Of a DNA stretch of 64,000 nucleotides, positions 47,900 to 56,469 are shown one piece after another. The DNA comes from Agapanthus africanus. Taxonomy: Eukaryota > Streptophyta > Magnoliopsida > Asparagales > Amaryllidaceae. The position numbers were made by a program, and so were the translations under genes. Position 1 is the first letter of the stretch, and each line of letters begins with the position of its first letter. Below the pieces are notes generated by a model that worked only from the letters and a program-made list of their open reading frames with translations, made no database searches and was not told where the DNA came from. Where the stretch lies: the NCBI GenBank assembly GCA_030015575.1, contig JASDDO010000014.1:164643911-164707910 (forward strand), in the 5' to 3' direction.

Positions 47900-48062
47900 C
47901 ATAAGACCATTCGACATACTCGAACGAGTTGGAGAAGTGGCACACCGTTTACCACTACCATCCTCATTGGAAGGAGTGCACAACGTGTTTCACATATCCT
48001 AGCTACGACGATATGTGCGCGACCACAGCCATATAGTTGATCACTCAGAACTCACGGTACGG
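47900..48062 (+). pseudogene. Element E integrase, C-terminal end
   Basis: The integrase continues after the solo LTR with RPFDILERVGEVAHRLPLPS, SLEGVHNVFHIS and RRYVRDHSHI (47900-48040). This is the C-terminal G-P-F-x-I-L-x-R-V-G block normally found after S-x-R-Y-[IV]-G. Together with KLSSRYI before the LTR it completes the motif and proves that the LTR inserted into this gene. One frameshift near 48000 separates SQLRRYV from the main frame. The reading stops before 48085, where LTR D4 begins without the usual polypurine tract. Confidence 0.9.
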
Positions 48063-48084
48063 ATCTAACTTGCAAGCAGCAACC

Positions 48085-48763
48085 AAGGAGTTATAAGTTA
48101 TTTTTGTTCAATAAAAGTAAGAAACAACTTGTAGTTCAGTAGTAAAGTCTTTACACTACTGTGACATGGCCCGTATGTTCGAATCTCATCAGTCCCAATT
48201 ATTTTTAAGATTTTTCTTTTTAATTTTTCGGAAGTCTAAGAGTTTCATGTGCAATTCACGGAGAATCGAAGGTTTTAGAAAAATCAAACAGGCGTAATGA
48301 GGAGTAAACACAGATTTAAGCACGTGGCACGAATTTTGAGGCAATTGGTGAAGATCCGACCACCCATTTTTCTCTTTTACCCGCTACCGGTGGTCCACAT
48401 TGCCCCGTTTGCCTTCGTACTTTGCACACACGTCTCTTCAGCTCCTCTCTACCCCCCTGCACTATTTGATTTCCCCGAAATTAAACAGAGACTATTCAAT
48501 TCATCATTTAACATTGATTTTAATTCTTTTAATTCAATTTTAAATTCTCATACCCTAAATTATTCACTATAAATACCATCCCATCCCTTAGCTCTCTCCC
48601 ATTCTGAAATTTCTATCAAAATTCTCTCAAACTCTTTAAGTACCAAGTGGAGTTAAGCACCCAAGTGGAGTAGCAAATCAAACTCGACGACCGAAGCCTT
48701 TCTGATGAAACCATGACCCCCGAAGGCTTCCTCTCTTTCTTGTTAACAATCTAAACTAGTAAG
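48085..48763 (+). mobile_element. LTR D4 (D family), first part
   Basis: Same family and orientation as D3. It begins at GAGTTATAAGTTATTTTTG and so lacks about the first 80 bases present in D2. It has the tRNA-like segment at 48128-48200, a TATA box CTATAAATA at 48567-48575, and ends at GTAAG (48759-48763), the target duplication of element F. It continues at 58285. Because it follows the integrase of E, it may be E's own 3' LTR, but the usual polypurine tract is absent. Confidence 0.8.
48128..48200 (+). repeat. tRNA-like segment (A and B boxes) in LTR D4
   Basis: TTGTAGTTCAGTAGTAAAG and CGTATGTTCGAATCTCATC lie at the spacing seen in D2 and D3. This is the most diverged of the three copies, especially in the A box. 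Confidence 0.55.
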
Positions 48764-49111
48764 TCTAGGGTGTTTTTCGTCACCCCATTGAGATGGGAAT
48801 ACGCGCACCCTGGTCAGGCGTACTACAGATTCCCCCTGCCAAGGGTAGGCTGGGGTTTATTGACGGTGGGACTCCGAATTTCCGGCAGCCGCGGACTAAG
48901 CTGCCGTTAATTACCCCTCGTATTTGGAGCGAGAGAACCTCCGATTAATGGGTTAAACCGGTCTTGCGAACTCAACGTGCAGTGTTGTGCTTTGAGGGGG
49001 TTTTGGGATTATCGGGGGCCCCGCAGAGTTTTTACGGGGGTCCCGCTACCCGGATAGCGGGCTGCAGGTCAAGAGGGCTAGCAGCCCCCTTGCGGGATGC
49101 GGGGCAGCGCC

Positions 49112-49136
49112 CCGTTAGAAATTTTTTTTCTAACGG
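49112..49136. repeat. 10-bp stem hairpin in the LTR of F
   Basis: CCGTTAGAAA and TTTCTAACGG form a perfect inverted repeat around TTTTT. The other LTR has a damaged version near 56817-56840. Confidence 0.8.
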
Positions 49137-49189
49137 AAGACAGTGTCGTGGAGTCTGTGTGTGTTTTCTTTCCCTCCCTTTTTTTGAAT

Positions 49190-49340
49190 GTGGAGTTTAA
49201 CTTCAAAAGGAATTTTATTGTGGAGTTAAACTCCAGAAGAATTTTAGATGGAGTTAAACTCCTAAAAGAATTTAATGCGGAGTTAAACTCCCAAAATAGA
49301 ACTTTATTGTGGAGTTAAACTCCAAGGAATTTTTAAAAAA
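49190..49340. repeat. GGAGTT-N-AACTCC palindrome cluster (LTR of F)
   Basis: GGAGTTAAACTCC and near matches recur every 30-40 bases from 49193 to 49324, and again at 49829-49952. Each unit is a 6-bp inverted repeat around one base. The same clusters stand at about 56890-57050 and 57489-57617 in the other LTR. Confidence 0.85.
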
Positions 49341-49439
49341 AGATCTAAAAGGGATTTTATTGGGGAGTGCACGTAAAATGAGGGGGGAAAGAAAACAAAA
49401 TGATGTCTAAAGGACGCGCGCATGGCACATTGGCGCTTT

Positions 49440-49785
49440 AATTCCCGGGGTCACGTGCGCGCACGTGACTGATGCTCGCTTTGGCCCCCCCGGGGTCACG
49501 TGGGCATACGTAACCGAAGGGCGCCTTGACGCCCCGGGGTCACGTGCACACACGTGGCCAATAGGCGCCTTGGCGCCCCCAGGGTCACATGGGCACACAT
49601 GACCGATGGGTGCCTTGGCGCCCCCCGGGGTCACGTGGGCACACGTGACCGATGGGAGCCTTGGCGCCCCGGGGTCACGTGCGCACACGTGACCGATGGG
49701 TGCCTTGGCGCCCCGGGGTCATGTGCGAACACGTGACCGATGGGCGCCTTGGCGCCCCAGGGTCACGTGGGCATACGTGACCGCG
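49440..49785. repeat. G-box hairpin minisatellite, 8 units (LTR of F)
   Basis: Eight tandem units of about 42 bp. The consensus is GGTCACGTG, four bases, CACGTGACC, then GATGG and GGCGCCTTGGCGCC. Each unit contains two inverted repeats: a 9-bp stem built on CACGTG (the G-box core) and GGCGCC around TT. The array is closed at 49781-49799 by CCGCGGG-AAAAA-CCCGCGG, another perfect hairpin. Confidence 0.92.
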
Positions 49786-50622
49786 GGAAAAACCCGCGGA
49801 AATGGAGGCCTAGCCCCTAGGCTAGGGAGTTGAACTCCCAAGGGGATTTTTGGAGTTGAACTCCTAACAGAAACAAATTTATAGAGTTAAACTCCAACAG
49901 AAACTAATTTATGGAGTTAAACTCCAGCAGATCTAGAAAGGAGTTAAACTCCTGGGGATTTATTGCTCTTCTTTTGAGCCTTGGGTCTGTCCAAAGTTAG
50001 ATTTTTGGAAATGGGTCTCCTTCTTCTTGCTCTTGATCGGCGGGATCTTGGAGAAAAGGGGATGAGACTTAAAAGCCTCCCCTTTTCGAGATCTGATTGG
50101 AGATCCGAGCTCCCCTTCGTGGGTTTTGTAGTGGAAATCTATTTATTTTGAGGAATGGGAGAGTTAAACTCTTGATTTAATTCAAAGAATGAAGAAGGTT
50201 TTTAGAACCTTTAGAAAGGGGAAAGCGGCACAAACCCTAGTTTTTTTGAGAGAATGGAGAGTGTATATTTTATTCATCATCATGTTGCCTTATATAGGCT
50301 TACATATTTGCATATAGCCCCTTGGGCTTTTCAAAATGGCTTTTTGCCTATCCCATGGCTCATGTGTCATTTCTTTTTGCACATAAGCCATGGGCTTACA
50401 AAAATTTGGCTTTATGCCCATTTTGTTTACATTCATGCATAAAAAATTACATAAAAATTATTTATTACATGATTTTTTTGTTGGAATGGGGAGGCTTGGC
50501 CACGGGCTCGGCTTGGGCATGGGCCCGCTTGACCTGGGCTTGGGCCCACCTGGCTTGGGGTTGACCTTGACTTTGACTTTGACTTGGTCAACCGTGGTGC
50601 AATTTTCGACCCAAACAAAGTG

Positions 50623-50630
50623 CCCCCCAT
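50623..50630 (-). other. Polypurine tract of element F
   Basis: Minus-strand ATGGGGGG lies 5 bases before the LTR start TGTTTGGG. The position fits a polypurine tract for plus-strand priming. Confidence 0.75.
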
Positions 50631-50749
50631 CAATAAATGCACACCACATATGTGGGTCGTGTGCATGAGATTGACGGATCTTCTTTCGCGTGGAGGCGAC
50701 TTGCTATGGTTCCTACTTTTTGGGATGCACTGCCCTTTTAACGACATGG

Positions 50750-52402
50750 ACGGTCGACGCTTGACGCGTCTCCGAGATAGAGTGTCCGTGATAGACGTTA
50801 CCCTGGCCCGGAGGGATTTAGTAGACGTGCCCCCGGCATGGAGTGTCGATGGTCGACGCTTCCCCGAGGCGGAGTGTCTGTAGCCGACGTGCCCCTGGCA
50901 CGGAGTGTCTGCTTGAAGTTTCCCCAAAGCGGAGTGTCTGTTGTCGATGTGCCCCCGGCACGGAGTGTCTGCTTGGAGTTTCCCCGAGGCGAAGTATCGG
51001 CTGGTTGACGTATCCCCAAGACGGAGTTTCTTCTTGACGTTTCCCCGTTACGGAGTGTCGGTGTTGGACGTTTACTTGATGCGGAGTGTCGCTGGTTGAC
51101 GTGTCCCCGAGACGGAATGTCTGTTGTCGATGTGCCCCCGGGACGGAGTGTCTACTTTACGTTTCCCCGAGGCGGAGTATCGGCTGGTTGACGTATCCCC
51201 AAGACGGAGTGTCTGCTTGACGTTTCCCCATTACGGAGTGTCTGCGTTGGACGTTTCCCCGAGACAGAGTGTCTGCATTGCGTTGGACTTTTCCCCGAGA
51301 CGGAGTGCCGCTGTTGGACGTTTCCCCATTACGGAGTGTCGGTGTTGGATGTTTCCCCGATGTGGATTGTCGCTGGTTGACGTGTCCCCGAGGCGGAGTG
51401 TCTGTTGTCGATGTGCCCCTGGCACGGAGTGTCTGCTTGACGTTTCCCCGAGGCGGAGTATCGGCTGGTTGACGCATCCCCGAGACGGAGTTTCTTCTTG
51501 ACGTTTCCCCGTTACGGAGTGTCTGCATTGGACGTTTCCCCGAGACAGAGTGTCTGCTTTGCGTTGGACGTTTCCCCGAGACGGAGTGCCGCTGTTGGAC
51601 GTTTCCCCGTTACGGAGTGTCGGTGTTGGACGTTTCCACGATGCGGAGTGTCGCTGGTTGACGTGTCCTCGAGACGGAGTGTCTGTTGTCGATGTGCCCC
51701 CGGCATAGAGTGTCTGCTTGACGTTTCCCCGAGGTGGAGTATCGGCTGGTTGACGTATCCCCAAGACGGAGTGTCTGTTGTCAATGTGCCCCTGGCACAG
51801 AGTGACTGGTTGATGTTTCCCTTGAGGCGGAGTATCGGCCGGTTGACGTATCCCCGAGACGGAGTGTCGGTGTTGGACGTTTCCCCGATGCGGAGTGTCG
51901 GTGGTTGATGTGTCCCCGAGACGGAGTGTCTGTTGTCGATGTGCCCCCGGCATGGAGTGTTTGCTTGACGTTTCCCCGAGGCAGAGTATCGGCTGGTTGA
52001 CGTATCCCCGAGACGGAGTGTCTGTTGTCGATGTACCCCCGGCACAGAGTGTCTGCTTGTCGTTTCCCCCGAGGCTGAGTATCGGCTGGTTGACGTATCC
52101 TCGAGACAGAGTGTCGGTGTTGGACGTTTCCCCGATACGGAGTGTCGCCGGTTGACGTGTCCCTGAGACGGAGTGTCTGTTGTCGATGTGCCCCCGGCAC
52201 GGAGTGTCTGCTTGACATTTCCCCGAGGCGGAGTATCGGCCGGTTGACGTATCCCCGAGATGGAGTGTCTGCTTAACGTTTCCCCGTTACGGAGTGTCTG
52301 CGTTGGACGTTTCCCCGAGATGGAGTGTCTGCTTTCCGTTGGACGTTTCCCCGAGACGGAGTGCCGCTGTTGGACGTTTCCCCGTTACGGAGTGTCGGTG
52401 TT
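50750..52402. repeat. 1.65 kb minisatellite in the 3' region of F
   Basis: About fifty tandem units of 28-34 bp with a core of GACGTNTCCCCGAGACGGAG followed by TGTCTG or TATCGG and a variable linker. Three linker types alternate (CTTGACGTTTC, CTGGTTGACGTATC and TTGTCGATGTGC). They give higher-order blocks of about 245 and 280 bp, for example GTCTGCATTGCG at 51271 and its copy at 51552. Six-frame translations are open for up to 240 codons only because the unit rarely contains stops. Tat-lineage elements are known to carry such arrays in their 3' untranslated region. Confidence 0.93.
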
Positions 52403-52641
52403 GGAATTGGTTGGTTTGATTTATTTGATTTGAGTTGACATCAACATCGCTATACTGGAATATAGTACCAGGAGCGAATCATCATCTGTCTTGAGAAGAT
52501 TTGGGGATTGCTCTTCTGTCGGCATCTGCATTGCTGCACTGGAATAATGCCAGGAGCAACTCATCATTTGCATCGGGAGGATTTGGGAATTGGTGGCTTA
52601 GGAGACAGGTTTAGATCCCTATCACCTAAGGCTTTTCAATT

Positions 52642-52919
52642 TTATGGGTCGTAAGGGTCCCATAAAAGCATTTTCTCCCTACGAGTCGAAAGGATCTCGT
52701 AGGTGTATTTTCTCCTTAGGAGTTGTGGGGACTCCTAAGTGTGTTGCTCCTTTGTGAGTCGTAAGGATCTCACACGGGGATTTTCTTCTCACAAAGTCGA
52801 GAGGACTTTGCGAGTGCATTTCATCTCTTTTTCACGAGTTTGTGCCCTTTCGGTTTTTCACAAACTCGCCGTCAGTCCTGCTGTTTTTACTCACGGAGCC
52901 CTTTCGGGATTTCATCCGT
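52642..52919. repeat. Hairpin array 1 with a conserved loop (F)
   Basis: At least seven short inverted repeats follow each other at about 37-bp spacing. The first five have the form stem, TCGTAAGGA-like loop, complementary stem: 52642-52665 (TTATGGG/CCCATAA), 52679-52702 (CTACGAG/CTCGTAG), 52715-52739 (CTTAGGAG/CTCCTAAG), 52753-52774 (TGTGAG/CTCACA) and 52790-52812 (CACAAAG/CTTTGCG, one mismatch). Two more have a CCCTTTCGG loop: 52835-52868 (10-bp stem CGAGTTTGTG) and 52893-52919 (ACGGA/TCCGT). Stems differ in sequence but remain paired. Confidence 0.88.
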
Positions 52920-53290
52920 ACCCATTTTGCTTGTGGACATACCATTTTTTTTGGGTGGGACTTTGAACGTGGCTTCACCTGTAGGACTTAGGAGAGATTG
53001 GGATTGTTTTACGCCCATGGATTATTTACGGTTTTGCAGGATGTATGATCCAGACCGTAGGGCCGGAAAAATTTCGGGACTTTGTTGGCGTCTGCATCGC
53101 TGCACTGGAATATGGTACCAGGAGCGACTCATCATTCGCCGTTGGGGTATGGGATTTGGAATTTGGTTGGCGTCTGCATCGCTATACTGGAATATGGTAC
53201 CAGGAGCGACTCATCATTCGCTACTTGGGGATTGGGGAGCGGTAGCTTAGGAGACAGGTTTAGATCTCTATCACCTAAGGCTTTTCAATT

Positions 53291-53459
53291 TTATGGGCCG
53301 TGAAGGTCCCATAAAAGCATTTTGTCCCTGCGAGTCGTAAGGATCCCGCATGTGTATTTTCTCCTTAGGAGTCGTGAGGAGTCCTAAGTGTGTTTTTCCT
53401 TTGAGTCGTAAGGCTCCTACAAAGGTTTGTTATCCTCATGTATCGTGAGGACACATGAG
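53291..53459. repeat. Hairpin array 2 with a conserved loop (F)
   Basis: A second array of five: 53291-53314 (TTATGGG/CCCATAA), 53328-53351 (TGCG/CGCA core), 53364-53388 (CTTAGGA/TCCTAAG), 53398-53425 (CCTTTG/CAAAGG) and 53435-53459 (CTCATGT/ACATGAG). Loops are again TCGTAAGGA or TCGTGAGGA. Compared with array 1, the second hairpin has changed an A-T pair to G-C on both sides. Confidence 0.88.
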
Positions 53460-53770
53460 TGTGTCTTCTCAATGGAGCATAATTCCAAAGGCGGAGACCA
53501 GCCGCGTAACTGGTGATTGCGGTGGGATATGGGTATGATAAGAATTATTTGAGTCCGTGGATTGTATACGGTAGTCAATTTGGAGACTGGCCGTAGGGCC
53601 GGAAGAATTTTGGAAAATTGGATTTTGGTTGGCATCTGTATCCCTGCATTGGAATATGGTACCAGGAGCGACTCATCATTCGCCACTTGGAGATTTGGAT
53701 TTTAGCCGGCGTCTGCATCGCTGCACTGGAATATGGTATCAGGTGCGACTCATCATTCGCCATTGTTTTG

Positions 53771-54060
53771 TTTGTTGCTTTGATTTTTTTGTTTGTTTTT
53801 TGTTTTGTTTTACCGCGATTGCTCTATCATTTCATCTTTTCTTATCGCGAAGGTCGCAATGCCCTATCATTTCGGCTTTTTATTCGCGGTTGCCCCATTA
53901 TTTCGGCTTTATTTTCATTTTTATTTTTACTCACTGATTTTATTGCGAGTTGCCCCATCATTTCAGATTTTCTTTTTATTTATTTATTTACACATTCCTT
54001 TTTTTATTTACACACATTTTTTTTTACATTCCCGGTTTAACGACTTAGAGGTCGATTGTT
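53771..54060. repeat. T-rich repeats downstream of Gag in F
   Basis: Four loose copies of a GCGGTTGCCCCATCATTTCG-like motif in T-rich sequence (53815-53970), then two copies of a CAGTTTAATGACGTGGTGGT-like unit (54033-54098). No coding signal in either direction apart from chance Phe-rich frames. Confidence 0.6.
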
Positions 54061-54066
54061 CCCAGT

Positions 54067-56327
54067 TTAATGACGTGGTGGTCGACTGTTTTCAGAGAAA
54101 GGAAGATGTCTGAGAGAATCGGTTTCACGAAGAACTAAGGTCTCTGTTTGTATGAAATTGGCGGTTGCAGCTGGACTATTTGTTAACACGCTTTTAGACA
54201 GTTCTATCTCTCCTACCTGGTATTGCTTTTCGACCCAATCTTTGAAGACGATGCAGTCCTCAATGGTATGATTTATCACTCTGTGATAGGGGCAGTATTT
54301 GGGGTCGTCGGTCATATTCGCTTCCTGCGGTCTTTTTGACTCTGGCAGTTGTAGACCGTTCCTCAGGGCGTCTTTGAATATTTTACGGATTTTTTCCCTT
54401 CTGAAGGAATAGACCTTATCCAGCTTCTCTTTCAGTGGAGATTCTCCTCCCTCTCTGAACACTGGCTTCCAAGGCTGGTTGGCATTAGGCCCGCTCAACC
54501 CTTGCTTATTTTGGTTAGCCGAGGCATTGAAAGATTCAGTATCTTCGGAATTTCCGCCTTTGCGATTTTCGTCCTTTCGGTTTCTCCAGGACCTATTATT
54601 ATTTTGGAAGTCAGAGGAGGACTCCTGCTTTTAGCGCTCCTGCATCTGAACTTTCCTGGTCAGCTCTTGGAATGTTTTGAGACCCGCGGTGCATAGAAAC
54701 GGGGCCATTCAATTGTTGAGATTTCCGACGAGGAGACTGACAGATTGGTCTTTCTCTATCGGCGGTTCACATTTGACGGAAATATTGCGCCATCGGGTTA
54801 TAAAATCCGTGCTGCTTTCGTTGTTCTTGGGCTTGGTCCTTAAGAGCTCGGTAATGGTGATCTTATCGCTGACGCTCATGAATTTTTTTGAAACAAAGAT
54901 TCCATTTGGACGAAAGTAGTAATGGAGCCATCCGGTATGCTCGCGTACCAGTCGAAAGCAACATCGGTCAGGCTATTAACGAACTGGCAGAGGAGAAGCG
55001 CATCATTGCCCCCGGTATTCCCGCATGAGGCTTTAAAGTGGGTGATGTGCTGATTCGCATTTCCTGTCCGATCGAATCTTCCGAATTTAGGGATGACATA
55101 GCCGCTAGGAAATTCTACCAGATCATATTGAGCAGGATATGGTCTCCCACTACTGCTGATATCTTTTTGCGCTTCGGCTTCAGCCACCAATGTTTTGACT
55201 TTGCTGGCAACCAAATCCATAATTTGATCTTGAGTTAGCGGGCTACTGTCATCGGCAGCCAAGACATTTCCTGAGATAGGATGCGACTGATTTTCATGCG
55301 GTCCGCCCACTTTTGGATTTGAGGGAATGGGCGTCGGCTGTTTCGGGACACCGTTTCCCGGTTCATGAGAGCCCTGCGCCTGATTGGGCGGCTGAGAGGC
55401 AAGTTGGGCCGTGATCTGTAAGACGACATTTGTCAAGTCGTCAATTTTTTAGTAGAGCTTGGCCATCTCCTTGTCTTTGCTTCTGAGCTGCTTTCGGAGC
55501 TCTTGGAGAAGTTGCTGCTCTGCGTTCTTGGGACGGAAGATTGGCTCATCTTCGCTTTCCGAGCCTGAGTCCTCCTGGACCGAAGGGTCTTTCTGCCTAT
55601 CATCCTCATCGAGAGGGTTTTCATCATCCAGCAGAGGCGGCTGTTCTTAGGAAGCGGCAACCACATTCAAGTTAGATTGGATTTGAGATGTGGTAGCCCC
55701 GTCCTTGCTCTTGCTGCGCGTGCCCACCATGTAGACGATGTGGACCACATATCCAGCCATCTCTTTATCTTTGGCAGCTGATTTCGCGGAGCGGTCCGGG
55801 CTTTGGAAATTCATAAATTTTAACATGGCCAGAGCCCTAGCCCTTTTGTTGGCTCTGTATCTGAGCCTCTTCTGCCTCAGCTTTTCTGCCTTGAGCACTT
55901 GGCAAGCTTCTGCTTTTCGGGAAGCCTCCATAGGCTGAGCGATGGGGAGGGTTGAGAAGACACCCAATCGAGCTATTGTCAGAGGCGCCGCTGGAGCTTG
56001 CTCAAGACGCTTTGTAGCTTTGTTGGTGTTGATGGCCTTGCCCCCAGCTGGGGCCAAGGAAAGTCATTCAGACACCGACTTGCGTTTGGGTTGGGGCGCC
56101 CTCGAGATCACTACATTTGGTCTCCTGCCTTTCGAGACCGGTCTGTCTGTTGCTGGAGCTTGAGGAGCTGGGATGGAGTTAGCTGACACGAACAGAATAG
56201 AGCCGAATGGTAGCGGCGGCTCTTCCCATTGTCGTCCGAGACTGGCCGGAAGGACCGTCCTGGCGTCCATCTTCATCGTGTAGGAGATGGGAGCCGTGCT
56301 GAGAGATGAGTTCATCTTTGGAGACAT
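54067..56327 (-). pseudogene. Gag of element F
   Basis: This is a Tat-style Gag on the minus strand, starting at the Met at 56327. The N-terminal third (56327-55650) is basic and Ala-rich (KRLRYRANKRARALAM). After a stop at about 55648 an acidic linker and a KDKEMAKLY helix follow. The next frame (55436-54876) includes DLVEFPSGYVIPKFGRFDR, NANQHITHFKASCGNTGG and AFDWYASIPDGSITTFVQME, the conserved Gag core. A frameshift near 54885 moves the core's second half to another frame (54870-54500). The tail (54498-54067) has REKIRKIFKDALRNGLQLPE and DDPKYCPYHRVINHTIEDC then FKDWVEKQYQ. It ends with a stop at 54067. No pol frame follows. With few breaks it is the best preserved Gag in the window. Confidence 0.9.
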
Positions 56328-56447
56328 TGTTGAAAAGTGATTGCTTGAAAACCTGCATAAAAGAGCATTATTTTAATATAAATATAGGTATGCATATTTA
56401 TTAAGTTCGCATGAACGTTTAACCCGAAATATGGGAGGAGAGATTAG

Positions 56448-56464
56448 TCACACCGGGCGTGCCA
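56448..56464 (-). other. Primer-binding site of element F
   Basis: Minus-strand TGGCACGCCCGGTGTGA begins five bases inside the 5' LTR. It starts with TGG, the complement of a tRNA 3' CCA end. I cannot name the tRNA with certainty. It fixes the minus orientation. Confidence 0.75.
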
Positions 56465-56469
56465 GAATC

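Larger units (their letters stand above)
48764..50617 (-). repeat. 3' LTR of element F
   Basis: 1854 bp. It matches 56470-58279 along its whole length with scattered substitutions and one extra minisatellite unit. A TATA box (minus-strand CCTATATAAG) lies at 50289-50298, so the U3 part is only about 330 bp and most of the LTR would be in R-U5. The second base of the inner-most TG...CA end is changed (TCTAGGG against TGTAGGG in the other LTR). Confidence 0.92.
52430..53770. repeat. Duplicated block with a 50-bp motif in F
   Basis: A motif CTGCATCGCTGCACTGGAAT followed by TGGTACCAGGAGCGACTC occurs six times in three pairs (about 52440 and 52523; 53090 and 53170; 53634 and 53709). Between pairs lies GCTTAGGAGACAGGTTTAGA then a hairpin array, itself present twice. 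The region is non-coding in the direction of Gag. Confidence 0.85.

Noticed and set aside
49407-49736. Regular direct repeats resembling a CRISPR array
   Set aside because: Units are about 42 bp with no unique spacers, they occur in both LTRs of a plant retrotransposon, and there are no cas genes.
51231-51953. Long open frames of up to 240 codons on both strands, rich in TDTP and DVSPR repeats
   Set aside because: They translate a 31-bp minisatellite in all frames. Open frames on both strands with the same repeat are a by-product of stop-free units, not genes.
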